The notes below the pieces were generated by a model. It saw only the letters and a list, made by a program, of their open reading frames with translations. It was not told where the DNA came from and made no database searches. Below, in pieces: positions 45,985 to 54,220 of a DNA stretch of 64,000 bases (the stretch's first letter is position 1; each line of letters starts with the position of its first letter). The DNA comes from Epilithonimonas xixisoli (GTDB lineage Bacteria; Bacteroidota; Bacteroidia; Flavobacteriales; Weeksellaceae): the NCBI RefSeq assembly GCF_004365655.1, contig NZ_SOEO01000002.1:434001-498000 (forward strand), given 5' to 3'. The position numbers and the translations under genes are program-made.

Positions 45985-46395
45985 TTAACAATATTCGTCG
46001 AAAGCGGCTTGAAGGTTTGCCGCTATTGCGCCTGCAGGATTTCCTTCGATGTGATGTCTTTCCAACATATGCACCAGTTCTCCATCCTTGAAAAGCGCTA
46101 CAGCTGGCGAACTTGGAGGAAACGGTGCCAGCAATTTTCTTGCTTCAGCAACGGCATCCGTATCAAATCCTGCAAAAGCTGTTACCAAATGGTCTGGCTT
46201 CTTCTCGCCTGTCAAAGAGTACAAAACGCCTGGTCTTGCTGCTCCTGCCGCACATCCGCAAACGGAATTGATCACTAATAATGTTGTGCCCGATTGTTTA
46301 AGTGCAGAGTCAACTTCTGCTGGTGTTGTAAGGTCCTGGAAACCTTTATCTGTAAGTTCTGCCTTCATTGGCAATACTAAATCTGCTGGATACAT
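45985..46395 (-). CDS. BrxA/BrxB-family bacilliredoxin
   Basis: 136-residue thioredoxin-fold protein of the YphP/YqiW family, which in Firmicutes removes bacillithiol from protein cysteines. The active-site motif CGCAAGAARP (CxC) and the segment LVTAFAGFDTDAVAEAR are diagnostic. Bacteroidota of this group are known to make bacillithiol, so the role fits. It stands alone, with its own promoter-like TAAATTTG upstream and a terminator downstream. Confidence 0.92.
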   Translation of the reverse strand: MYPADLVLPMKAELTDKGFQDLTTPAEVDSALKQSGTTLLVINSVCGCAAGAARPGVLYSLTGEKKPDHLVTAFAGFDTDAVAEARKLLAPFPPSSPAVALFKDGELVHMLERHHIEGNPAGAIAANLQAAFDEYC

Positions 46396-46429
46396 ATTGA
46401 TATATATTTTAGGTTAAATTCTTGAATTG

Positions 46430-46437
46430 CAAATTTA
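46430..46437 (-). promoter_or_regulatory. Candidate -7 promoter element of the bacilliredoxin gene
   Basis: Minus-strand TAAATTTG, 35 nt upstream of the ATG; no -33 element at normal spacing. Confidence 0.45.
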
Positions 46438-46534
46438 ATCAAATTGTCTTTGATTATCTGACTAATAATTCTATTAAAATTATACCGAAAATCTATTGAG
46501 CCATTTTGGCTGAATTTTATTAATAATTAATCAA

Positions 46535-46564
46535 CAAAAACCCAAAATCCGAAGACTTTGGGTT
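46535..46564 (-). terminator. Terminator downstream of yqeY
   Basis: AACCCAAA (46539-46546) pairs with TTTGGGTT (46557-46564). On the minus strand the stem is followed by a T run. It is the first clear terminator after the dcw-yqeY transcript. Confidence 0.8.
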
Positions 46565-46605
46565 CAAATCAAATCGATATGCATATTTTGTATATCCGTG
46601 GGGCA

Positions 46606-46674
46606 ATAAATGATAAGAGATAAATGATAATTGATTAAAAAAAAATCATTCATCATTTATAATTTATCAATTAT
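46606..46674. repeat. Inverted dyad of TGATAAATGAT words downstream of yqeY
   Basis: Left arm 46606-46635 matches the left arm beside mraY (59492-59521) at 27 of 30 positions. The right arm, 46645-46674, is its imperfect reverse complement (about 24 of 30). The loop is an A run. The dyad ends 3 nt from the yqeY stop. Confidence 0.85.
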
Positions 46675-46677
46675 GGT

Positions 46678-47124
46678 TTAGGCAAGTAACTTCTTAACCA
46701 TTTCGGAAATGCTCTTTCCGTCTGATTTTCCGGCTAATGCTTTGGAAGCAACGCCCATTACTTTTCCTAAATCTTTGATGCTTTCTGCGCCGGTTTCAGA
46801 AATAATTTTCTTGATTTCTGATTCCAATTCCTCAGCAGAAAGTTGTTTTGGAAGAAATTTCTCAATGATTTTTGATTGAGCTTCTTCCACTTCCGCAAGG
46901 TCCGTTCTTCCCTGAGCCGTAAATTGGTCGTAGGAATCCTTTCTCTGCTTTATCATTCTTTGCAAAATTGCAATTTCCTGTTCTGCGGTAACTTCAGCAC
47001 CTCTCGCTTCAGTTTGCAACAAAATAATCTGCGCTTTCACAGCACGAAGAGAATCCAGAGCAACTCTGTCTTTCTCTCTCATTGCGGTTTTTATTGCTTC
47101 GCTTATTGTAAGTTCTAAACTCAT
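46678..47124 (-). CDS. yqeY: YqeY/GatB-domain protein
   Basis: 148-residue protein of the YqeY family (GatB/Yqey tail domain), which resembles the tRNA-binding tail of the amidotransferase GatB. Its own role is unsettled. Typical segments: MREKDRVALDSLRAVKAQI, QRMIKQRKDSYDQF, FLPKQLSAEELESEI and GKVMGVASKALAGKSDGK. It lies directly downstream of ftsZ, a Flavobacteriia arrangement, with a word dyad in the 95-nt gap. Confidence 0.92.
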   Translation of the reverse strand: MSLELTISEAIKTAMREKDRVALDSLRAVKAQIILLQTEARGAEVTAEQEIAILQRMIKQRKDSYDQFTAQGRTDLAEVEEAQSKIIEKFLPKQLSAEELESEIKKIISETGAESIKDLGKVMGVASKALAGKSDGKSISEMVKKLLA

Positions 47125-47129
47125 AGTTT

Positions 47130-47221
47130 TTGCTTTTGGCGGCTAGCTTTTGGCAGTTGGCTTTTAATATAACATCCCAATTGGAAGCTAAAAGCTAGTT
47201 GCCATAAGCCAGTCGCAATTT
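47130..47221. repeat. Inverted dyad of GGCTAGCTTTTGGC words between ftsZ and yqeY
   Basis: Words TTTTGGCGGCTAGCTTTTGGC in the left arm (within 47130-47167) match the reverse complement of the right arm (47182-47221, GCTAAAAGCTAGTTGCC) at about 17 of 21 positions. The right arm touches the ftsZ stop codon. Confidence 0.75.
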
Positions 47222-49103
47222 AATCTACATCTTTATTAAGAAAACGGTTTTCTCTCAGTTGCATACTTCCGTTGTTATCAGACAAAAATGTGTTGATGTT
47301 TTGGTCGGATGCATTGGCGCCATCGATGATGATGTTCTTTCTTTTGAACGCCGGAACTGTCTCGAAAACATTCTCATTGTCCAATTGCTGGTAACGGGAA
47401 TTGAACTCTTTCAACTTGTTTCTTCTGTCCATTGCTTTGGAAGCGGTGTCGGAAGTTTTGTTGAAGAAAGTGAATCCGCCTTCAGTTTCCTGAACTGGCT
47501 CTTGTTTTTTCTCTTCGAAGATTTCTTCTTTTACTTCTGATGTGAAAGAATAATTGTTAGCTTTTGGTTCTTCAATTTTTTCTTCGATAACCTCATTTGC
47601 AACTTCTTCTTTTGCTTGAGGAACAACTTGTTTCTCAATTACCGGAAATTCCTCTTCAGTAACAGATTCGTTGATTGTGAAAGTTACTTCAATCGGTTTT
47701 TCAACTTCCTCAGTTTTGAAAGACGCTTTTGGCTTGTCTTCAACTTCGAAAGTGAAAGATTGAGGCTCTAAATCGAAATCATCATTTGCATCATCTTCAA
47801 AATTGAAAAGATTGTATTCATTCTTTCCTTCATTAACATAATCATTAGAATAATCGATGATTTCTTCGTTCTCGATGATTTGAGTTTCTGTTTCCACTTC
47901 TTCCACCAAACTTTCTACTAAAGAATTAGTTGGAAAATTGGAGGTTCCAAAATCATCCTCATCTTCTAGACGAAAAAAGTTCTTTCCAGATTCTGGCTGA
48001 GGTTTTGACTCTTCCTGAAGTCTGCTTTTGAAAGGGGATTCTCTGTTTCTTGAAAACGAATTTGGTCTGTCGTCCAAAGAATATTTAATTGTTTCTGTTG
48101 TTCCTGTGTGCTTTTTATCATCATTAGAAAAACCAGTTGCGATGACCAAAACACTTACTGCATCGCCCAATTCCTCATCTGTTCCAACTCCAAAAATAAT
48201 ATCAGCCGTGTGGCCAGCTTCTTTTTGGATATAGTCCATAATCACGCCGATTTCGTCCATCGTCACCTCAGAAACACCGCTTCTAATCAACAATAGGACG
48301 TTTTTCGCTCCGGTGATTTTGTTATCATTCAACAATGGAGAATCCAATGCTTTTTTCACTGCTTCTTCCGCTTTTTTCTCGCCTGTTGCAACGCCGGTTG
48401 ACATCAATGCTGTTCCGGAATTCTGAAGGACAGATTTTGCATCACGGAAATCGATATTGACATCGAAATAACCTGTAATCACCTCTGCCATTCCTTTCGC
48501 CGCATTGGTCAAAACTTCATCGGCTTTGGAAAAACCTTGTTTGAAACCAAGATTTCCGAATTGTTGTCTTAGTTTATCATTATTGATGACAATCAGGGAA
48601 TCAACATTATTTCTTAATTTATCAAGGCCCAATTCAGCTTGGTCCAATCTTCTTTTTCCTTCAAAACTAAAAGGCACGGTTACGATTCCTACAGTCAGGA
48701 TTCCCATTTCCTTCGCTACCTTTGCTATCACAGGCGCCGCACCAGTTCCCGTTCCACCGCCCATTCCGGCAGTGATGAAAACCATCTTGGTGTTTTGTCC
48801 CATCGCCGCTTTGATTTCGTCGATGCTTTCAATCGCCGCTTTCTCTCCAACTTCTGGGTCAGCACCTGCGCCAAGACCTTCTGTCATTGAGATTCCCAGC
48901 TGAACTTTGTTAGAAACCGGATTATTGTCCAAAGTCTGTGCATCGGTATTACAGATTACGAAATCTACGCCATAGATTCCTTTCTCGTACATATGCTTCA
49001 AAGCGTTGTTTCCACCGCCACCAACACCAATTACTTTGATGATGGCAGAATTCCCTTTTGGTAGGTCAAAGGAAAAACCTTGTGTATTTGATATATTGTC
49101 CAT
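47220..49103 (-). CDS. ftsZ: Cell division protein FtsZ with long C-terminal linker
   Basis: 627-residue tubulin homologue that forms the Z ring. The ATG at 49103 (MDNISNTQGFSFDLPKGNSA) is chosen over a non-ATG start 57 nt upstream that would lie in the word dyad. GTPase core to about residue 335 with GVGGGGNNALKHM, the tubulin signature GGGTGTGAAP and NNDKLRQQFGNLGF. A ~230-residue acidic, Glu/Val-rich linker follows. The partner-binding peptide is probably VPAFKRKNIIID, about 40 residues before the end, so there is an extra tail beyond it. Confidence 0.97.
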   Translation of the reverse strand: MDNISNTQGFSFDLPKGNSAIIKVIGVGGGGNNALKHMYEKGIYGVDFVICNTDAQTLDNNPVSNKVQLGISMTEGLGAGADPEVGEKAAIESIDEIKAAMGQNTKMVFITAGMGGGTGTGAAPVIAKVAKEMGILTVGIVTVPFSFEGKRRLDQAELGLDKLRNNVDSLIVINNDKLRQQFGNLGFKQGFSKADEVLTNAAKGMAEVITGYFDVNIDFRDAKSVLQNSGTALMSTGVATGEKKAEEAVKKALDSPLLNDNKITGAKNVLLLIRSGVSEVTMDEIGVIMDYIQKEAGHTADIIFGVGTDEELGDAVSVLVIATGFSNDDKKHTGTTETIKYSLDDRPNSFSRNRESPFKSRLQEESKPQPESGKNFFRLEDEDDFGTSNFPTNSLVESLVEEVETETQIIENEEIIDYSNDYVNEGKNEYNLFNFEDDANDDFDLEPQSFTFEVEDKPKASFKTEEVEKPIEVTFTINESVTEEEFPVIEKQVVPQAKEEVANEVIEEKIEEPKANNYSFTSEVKEEIFEEKKQEPVQETEGGFTFFNKTSDTASKAMDRRNKLKEFNSRYQQLDNENVFETVPAFKRKNIIIDGANASDQNINTFLSDNNGSMQLRENRFLNKDVD

Positions 49104-49119
49104 AATGGTATGTTTTTTT

Positions 49120-49181
49120 ATAGTTGATGATTGATAAATGATAAGTGATGAATCAATCATCGTTTATCAATTATCATTTAT
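49120..49181. repeat. Inverted dyad of TGATAAATGAT words between ftsA and ftsZ
   Basis: Arms 49120-49149 and 49152-49181 are reverse complements with 2 nt between them. They match the 30-nt consensus of this family at 26/30 and 28/30. In RNA this would be a hairpin of about 30 bp. It fills most of the 83-nt ftsA-ftsZ gap. Confidence 0.9.
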
Positions 49182-49186
49182 GTTTT

Positions 49187-50581
49187 TTACTCTTCTACTT
49201 CTTCAAAGAATTTTTTGACTTTGTCCATCAGTGATTGTCCGAAAGTTGGTCGATTTTTCTTCACTTCTGCTTTTTGTTTTGCAAGTTCTACAATATCATT
49301 CTGAACCTGAGGCGTTTGGATTTCCTGAGATTGAGTCTGAGTCTGCGCCTGGATAGCGTTTTCGATTTGAGGTTTCAATTCTTCGATGATTTCCTCCTCT
49401 GTCACCAGCATTTTCTTGTCTCTGATTTTCAAACTTTCCATTAACAAACCGATGGAAGTTGCAAATTCCGGACCTTTCAAATATTGATTTTTATCGTTTG
49501 CCACATATTCATTAGCAAAACCAATTCTGCTGTCGAAGCCTGTTGTGTAGTTGGCTAACTGACGAAGGTTTCTCAAATTGGAACCACCGCCTGTCAAAAC
49601 GATTCCGGCAATCAATTTTTTCTTTTGTTCGAATGCGCCGTAAGCTTTCAACTCGGTATTCACCATTTCAAGAATTTCTTCAACTCTCGCATTGATTATT
49701 TGAGCCAAAACTTTCAACGAAATCTCTTTGTCCGGACGACCGTGCAATCCTGGAATTGTCACATACGTACTGTCTTTTTCCAATTCCGGAACAGACGAAC
49801 CGAATTTCACTTTCAGTTGCTCCGCGTGTTTCTCGATGATTGAACATCCTTCCTTGATATCATCGGTAATAATTCCGCCACCGTAAGGAATCACGCAAGT
49901 ATGACGGATGATATTGTCTTTGAAAATCGCAATATCCGTAGTTCCACCACCGATATCTACGATGGCAACACCAGCTTCTTTTTCTTCTTTAGTCAAAACC
50001 GCTTCGGACGATGCCAAAGGTTCCAAAGTCAAGGCTTCCATTTCCAAACCAGCTTCACGAACGCATCTTGCAATGTTTCTGATAGAACCCATTTGTCCCA
50101 CCACCACGTGGAAATTGGCTTCCAATCTTTTGCCGTGCATCCCGACTGGTTCTTGGATTTCGCCTTCGGAATCTACTTTATAATCCTGAGGTAAAACGTG
50201 GATAATTTCTTCACCTGGAAGCATCACCAACTTCTTCACCTGGTCTTTTAGTTTTTCGATATCCTCCTCCGTGATGTACTGGTCCGGATGGTCTCTCATA
50301 ATATAGTCCGAATGCTGAAGCGAACGGATGTGTTTGCCTGCAATTCCCACCGTCACTTTGGTGATAGGCACGCCAGCGCTGGATTGCGCTTCTGCCACAG
50401 CGGACTTGATGGAGTTGATGGTTTGGGAAATATTATTGACAATTCCTTTGTGAACGCCTAGACTTTTTGCTTTTCCAACGCCCAGAATTTCAATTTTCCC
50501 GTGAGCGTTTCGTCTTCCGACAATGGCGACAATCTTAGTTGTCCCAATGTCCAGACCTACTGAATACTCTTGATTTTCCAT
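49187..50581 (-). CDS. ftsA: Cell division protein FtsA
   Basis: 464-residue actin-like protein that anchors FtsZ to the membrane and recruits division proteins. Actin-fold motifs: VGLDIGTTKIVAIVGRRNAH (phosphate 1), VAIVDIGGGTTDIAIFKD (phosphate 2), GIVLTGGGSNLRNL (adenosine). The C-terminal FGQSLMDKVKKFFEEVEE is an amphipathic helix that would insert into the membrane, separated by a Gln/Glu-rich linker. Confidence 0.97.
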   Translation of the reverse strand: MENQEYSVGLDIGTTKIVAIVGRRNAHGKIEILGVGKAKSLGVHKGIVNNISQTINSIKSAVAEAQSSAGVPITKVTVGIAGKHIRSLQHSDYIMRDHPDQYITEEDIEKLKDQVKKLVMLPGEEIIHVLPQDYKVDSEGEIQEPVGMHGKRLEANFHVVVGQMGSIRNIARCVREAGLEMEALTLEPLASSEAVLTKEEKEAGVAIVDIGGGTTDIAIFKDNIIRHTCVIPYGGGIITDDIKEGCSIIEKHAEQLKVKFGSSVPELEKDSTYVTIPGLHGRPDKEISLKVLAQIINARVEEILEMVNTELKAYGAFEQKKKLIAGIVLTGGGSNLRNLRQLANYTTGFDSRIGFANEYVANDKNQYLKGPEFATSIGLLMESLKIRDKKMLVTEEEIIEELKPQIENAIQAQTQTQSQEIQTPQVQNDIVELAKQKAEVKKNRPTFGQSLMDKVKKFFEEVEE

Positions 50582-50604
50582 TATATGTTCGATTTGATTT
50601 TTTA

Positions 50605-50680
50605 TTTTTAACGCAAAGTCCGCAAAGTTTTTTTTGATTTTTGCAACGCTTTTAAGTTCGCAAAGACGTAAAACTCATCA
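50605..50680. repeat. AACGCAAAG/TTCGCAAAG word repeat upstream of ftsA
   Basis: AAGTCCGCAAAG (about 50616-50627) and AAGTTCGCAAAG (about 50654-50665) are direct copies with one difference, with AACGC words nearby. The same word family bounds the GxxExxY cassette at 51836-52388. Confidence 0.6.
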
Positions 50681-50712
50681 AAGACTTTATTTAATTATTC
50701 TTCTTTTTCGAC

Positions 50713-50826
50713 AGGATTGAAACCCTATCCTATCATATCCGTCGTCCCGATGGGACTTTTTCATTCTACAATTGATAGGGTTGAAACCCTATCCTTTAAT
50801 ATTTGTCGTCCCGATGGGACTTTTTC
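50713..50826. repeat. Two tandem REP-like elements between ftsQ and ftsA
   Basis: Copies 50713-50762 and 50777-50826 agree at 45 of 50 positions and repeat with a 64-nt period. Each has two palindromes: AGGGTTGAAACCCT and, 16 nt later, GTCCCGATGGGAC, followed by T5. The second copy ends 2 nt before the ftsQ stop. Confidence 0.85.
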
Positions 50827-50827
50827 T

Positions 50828-51826
50828 TTATTCTACAACTACTTTTGCTTTTTTCTTTTTATCACTTGTTTTGGAAACAGTTTCTTTTTTCTTGGTAGAA
50901 ACTTTCTTCGCTTCCGGTTTTTTCTCTACTTTTTTCGGTTTTGCAGGTTCCTTTTTCGGTTCTGCTTTCTTAACCTCTTTTTTCGGTTCCGATTTTTTTA
51001 TTTCTGGTTTGGATTCAGATTTTTTCGCTTCCAACTTCTTACTTCCATCTTCCGTCTTCAACTCAATTTTTGGTGCATTTCTGAGAATGCTGTCGTTTTC
51101 TTTGAAATAAGGATTTAGCGTTGTGACAATCTGATTATCGTATTTCAATGATATTTTCTTGTACTTCTCTGTATTCTGGTCGACCAGATATTTCTCAACA
51201 AAAGTTTTGAAGCCTCTAACTTTCAAATCAATATTATCGAGGTCTCCGATTTCAACTTTATAGTTTCCATCGCTGGTTAAAAGATTGTAATCCTCTTTTA
51301 CTTTTGTGATTCCGATGAAATATTTTTTACTGAAATCATCTTTGTCAATCTTCTCTATTAAATCTCCCAACGCTTCATATTCCGAAGGTTTCACATCGCC
51401 CATCACCAACATACTTGGCAGTGAGAAGTTTTTTGAGATTGGGAATTCAACACCTTTTTTATCGACGTAGAAATCTTTTCCGTTTTTATTTAATCTAAAA
51501 GCTGGAACTCTTTGTTTGATGTCAACATTCAGGTTTCCATTCAGATTCAAATAAACATTGGCGCTGTCCACAAAAGGAATCATATTGATTTTCTTCTCCA
51601 ATTCCGGAATGTTAATGTCTCCAATTTTTCTTGTCGGATTGTATTGTTTCACCAACTCTTTGATGTCTTTCTCATCCACAAAATAAACCGGCGTTTTGCC
51701 TTGGTTCATATTGATAGACACGTTCTCCATCTTGGCGTTGTTGAAACGCTTCAATGAGAAACTGAGCAGAAATCCAAAAAGGACCACCGTCACAAGTATC
51801 TTCAATATTCTCCACTTATTTTTCAT
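50828..51826 (-). CDS. ftsQ: Cell division protein FtsQ/DivIB-like
   Basis: 332-residue bitopic division protein that links the Z ring to septal peptidoglycan synthesis. One transmembrane helix (ILVTVVLFGFLLSFSL, about residues 9-24) is followed by a POTRA-like region (VDEKDIKELVKQYNPTRKIG, INMIPFVDSANVYLNLNGNL) and the FtsQ domain with VKVRGFKTFVEKYL-like LKVRGFKTFVEKYL. The last ~75 residues are a repetitive Lys/Glu/Pro tail (KKSEPKKEVKKAEPKKEPAK). Position between murC and ftsA confirms the identity. Confidence 0.92.
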   Translation of the reverse strand: MKNKWRILKILVTVVLFGFLLSFSLKRFNNAKMENVSINMNQGKTPVYFVDEKDIKELVKQYNPTRKIGDINIPELEKKINMIPFVDSANVYLNLNGNLNVDIKQRVPAFRLNKNGKDFYVDKKGVEFPISKNFSLPSMLVMGDVKPSEYEALGDLIEKIDKDDFSKKYFIGITKVKEDYNLLTSDGNYKVEIGDLDNIDLKVRGFKTFVEKYLVDQNTEKYKKISLKYDNQIVTTLNPYFKENDSILRNAPKIELKTEDGSKKLEAKKSESKPEIKKSEPKKEVKKAEPKKEPAKPKKVEKKPEAKKVSTKKKETVSKTSDKKKKAKVVVE

Positions 51827-51835
51827 TCTTCTTTA

Positions 51836-52388
51836 TTTTTAACGCAACGAGCGCTAAGTCTTTTTTTACATTAATGCTGATTTCGTTCGCAAGGGCGCTT
51901 TGCTCAGCAATTGTTTATAATTTGTTTACTACTCTTTTTACTCCATTTTTGAATAATGTTGAATGAAAATTTAAAATCATTCCCAACTTTATTTCTGTTA
52001 ATCTCAAATAATTTAAAAGCTGGAAAAAATGATAATCATTAATTTCTGGAACTGCTTTTATTTCTATGATTAATTTATTTTCAATTAATAAATCGACTCT
52101 GAAAGCTCTTTCAATAATCAAATTCTCATATTCAACCTTAATATCTTTTTGTCTTTCGACAATCAATCCTCTTTCCTTCAGTTCATAAGCCAGACATTCT
52201 TCATAAACATTTTCGTAAAGACCAATTCCAAGTTTGCGATGAATTTTCATTCCGGCATCGAACACAATACTTGAAATTTCGTTTTCATTCATTTATTTTC
52301 AATTTTCATTTGCTGAGTGAAACGCCTTTGCGTCCCAAAATTGTTTTCAATATTTATAAAAATCTCTTTGCGAACCTTGCGTTTAAAA
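51836..52388. mobile_element. Inverted-repeat-bounded cassette carrying the GxxExxY gene
   Basis: Outer arms 51836-51858 and 52366-52388 are reverse complements at 18 of 23 positions (AACGCAA...CGC.AAG words). Inner arms 51888-51910 and 52310-52332 match at 19 of 23 (TTGCTGAG...CGCC.TTGCG). The gene lies inside both. The outer arms reach to 10 nt from the ftsQ start and touch the murC stop codon, so the whole interval is the cassette. Whether it has ever moved is not shown by the sequence. Confidence 0.55.
51915..52292 (-). CDS. GxxExxY protein (PD-(D/E)XK-like family)
   Basis: 125-residue protein named for its motif, here GIGLYENVYEECLAYELKER (GLYENVY). The conserved FRVDLLIENKLIIEIKA contains the D...ExK series of the PD-(D/E)XK nuclease fold, so an active nuclease is possible, though none of the family is well characterised. 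Such genes occur scattered and in variable locations in Bacteroidota. Here it interrupts the conserved murC-ftsQ junction and is enclosed by nested inverted repeats. Confidence 0.87.
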   Translation of the reverse strand: MNENEISSIVFDAGMKIHRKLGIGLYENVYEECLAYELKERGLIVERQKDIKVEYENLIIERAFRVDLLIENKLIIEIKAVPEINDYHFFQLLNYLRLTEIKLGMILNFHSTLFKNGVKRVVNKL

Positions 52389-53747
52389 TCAAACATTCGG
52401 AAGCCATTCCATAATCGGGTCATAAAGTGTATCTATATTTCCCGCTCCGACTGTCAATAAAATATCAAAGTCTTTTTCTTTTATTTTGTCAAAAGTCTCC
52501 TGTAATGTGCAGACTTTCTTGTTTTCAATTTCAATTTTGTCCGATAACCACGCTGACGTAATGCCTTCATAATTTTCCTGAAGTTCTCTCGCTGGATAAA
52601 TATCCAAAAGCAAAAGGTCATCAGCTTTTTCCAGACTTCTAGCAAAATCTTCTGCAAAATCTCTCGTTCTGCTGAACAAATGCGGTTGAAAAACCACCAA
52701 CAATTTCTTGGTTGGATAAAAGGTTTTTATCGAACCAATCACCGCATTCAATTCCGTTGGATGATGTGCGTAATCATCAATATAAATTTTTCCGTTATCG
52801 AAAATATGTTTGGTATATCTTCTCTTGATGCCTTTGAAACTCGCGATTGCTTTCTTCAAAGTTTCGAAATCCACACCTAAATTGCTTAAGATTGCCAAAG
52901 CAACTGTCGCATTTTCAACATTGTGAATTCCCGGAACATCCCAAACAAAATCATTGATTTCCTCCGTTGGTGTGTGGAAATCGAAGTAGATTTTATCGTG
53001 GTCCATTCTCAAGTTATCGGAATAATAATCCGCTTCCTCGTTTACCGCATAAGTCAAATGTTCTCTGCCAATCGCAATTCCTTTTCTCACAAACAACTGA
53101 TTGTCATTCGGAACCAACGATGCAAATTGTCTGAAACCATCTTCAATCTGAACTCGGTCGCCATAAATATCCAAATGGTCAGCATCAATGGAAGTTACAA
53201 CTGCCCAATCCGGAGAAAGGTTTAGGAAACTTCTGTCGTATTCATCGGCTTCAACTACAGAAAATTGGTTTCCGTTGTAATCAAAATTCGATTTGAAATT
53301 CTCGGAAATTCCACCCAAAAATGCGGATGAAGGCATATTGGCTTCTTTACACAAATGCGCAATCAAAGTTGAAGTAGTCGTTTTTCCGTGTGTTCCTGCA
53401 ACTGCGATGCAATCTGTGTTTTCTGTAATTAAACCTAGAACTTTTGCACGTTTCAAAATCTCAAAACTTTCGCTGGCGAAATAATCCAGAATCGCCAATT
53501 TTTTGATTGCTGGCGTGTAAATTACCAAAGTTGATTCTTTGTCGAACGCGACGATTTTCTCATCTATTACATCTTCAAACGAAATATCAATACCTTCAAA
53601 ACCGAGTTGAGCCGTCAGTTTCGTAGGTGTTTTGTCATAGCCCAAAACCGTTTTGCCGTTCGCGTGAAAAAACCTCGCCAACGCACTCATCCCAATCCCA
53701 CCGATTCCGATGAAATAGAAGTTTTGATATTTATTTAAGATGCTCAT
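52389..53747 (-). CDS. murC: UDP-N-acetylmuramate--L-alanine ligase
   Basis: 452-residue ATP-dependent ligase adding the first amino acid, L-Ala, to UDP-MurNAc in the cytoplasm. N-terminal nucleotide-binding FIGIGGIGMSALARFFHANG, ATP loop AVAGTHGKTTTSTLI, central EADEYDRSFL and the C-terminal YIDDYAHHPTELNAVI are all present. The start is 9 nt after the small lipoprotein gene. Confidence 0.97.
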   Translation of the reverse strand: MSILNKYQNFYFIGIGGIGMSALARFFHANGKTVLGYDKTPTKLTAQLGFEGIDISFEDVIDEKIVAFDKESTLVIYTPAIKKLAILDYFASESFEILKRAKVLGLITENTDCIAVAGTHGKTTTSTLIAHLCKEANMPSSAFLGGISENFKSNFDYNGNQFSVVEADEYDRSFLNLSPDWAVVTSIDADHLDIYGDRVQIEDGFRQFASLVPNDNQLFVRKGIAIGREHLTYAVNEEADYYSDNLRMDHDKIYFDFHTPTEEINDFVWDVPGIHNVENATVALAILSNLGVDFETLKKAIASFKGIKRRYTKHIFDNGKIYIDDYAHHPTELNAVIGSIKTFYPTKKLLVVFQPHLFSRTRDFAEDFARSLEKADDLLLLDIYPARELQENYEGITSAWLSDKIEIENKKVCTLQETFDKIKEKDFDILLTVGAGNIDTLYDPIMEWLPNV

Positions 53748-53755
53748 TTTTATTC

Positions 53756-54220
53756 TTATCTTTTTGACTTAGTTGCTCTGTATCTTGGAATACTAATTCT
53801 TTCCAACATATTATTATCTCTATAAATATTGACTCTCACAGACTGTACACTGTCACTTTTTGAAGCTTTGGCTTTGAAAATAAAGTAATCCAAAAAATCC
53901 TTCGGAGAATAGTTTGATTTTGCATCAGTCAATTCTCCAATTGTAATCGTTCCGTATCTACTATTATAATATTCACAACTTCTTTGTAAACTTTCTGGAT
54001 TTAATTTATTTTTAAAATTAATATCCATTTTATATCCTTGAAACTCCGAATAATCCCGCTTTTCACATTTAGCAAAATAATCTGTGGCGAAGTTTTTCAC
54101 TAATTTGATTCTTTCAGCACTTCTATTTTTACCTTTAAGGTCTGGTCTGTATTTCGATGCACACGAAACTGTCATCAAAATCATTAAAACCATACTTAAA
54201 ATATAAAAATGTCTCATCAT
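53756..54220 (-). CDS. Small lipoprotein of unknown function inside the dcw cluster
   Basis: 154-residue protein with a lipoprotein signal (FYILSMVLMILMTVSC, Cys20), then a basic, Tyr-rich region (EKRDYSEFQGYKMDINFKNK, SCEYYNSRYGTITIGELTDA) and a C-terminal strand-rich part (VQSVRVNIYRDNNMLERISI). I do not recognise the family. Its ATG overlaps the murG stop by 1 nt and its stop is 8 nt from the murC start, so it is tightly built into the operon, unlike the dyad-enclosed guests. Codon use is A/T-rich. Confidence 0.78.
   Translation of the reverse strand: MMRHFYILSMVLMILMTVSCASKYRPDLKGKNRSAERIKLVKNFATDYFAKCEKRDYSEFQGYKMDINFKNKLNPESLQRSCEYYNSRYGTITIGELTDAKSNYSPKDFLDYFIFKAKASKSDSVQSVRVNIYRDNNMLERISIPRYRATKSKR

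Noticed and set aside
49104-49160. Longer ftsZ N-terminus
   Set aside because: The added codons lie in the TGATAAATGAT dyad and use a non-ATG start; the ATG at 49103 gives a normal FtsZ beginning.
50713-50826. Two 50-nt direct repeats resembling a minimal CRISPR array
   Set aside because: Only two copies, each containing two palindromes, with a 14-nt spacer and no cas genes. REP-like elements explain them better.
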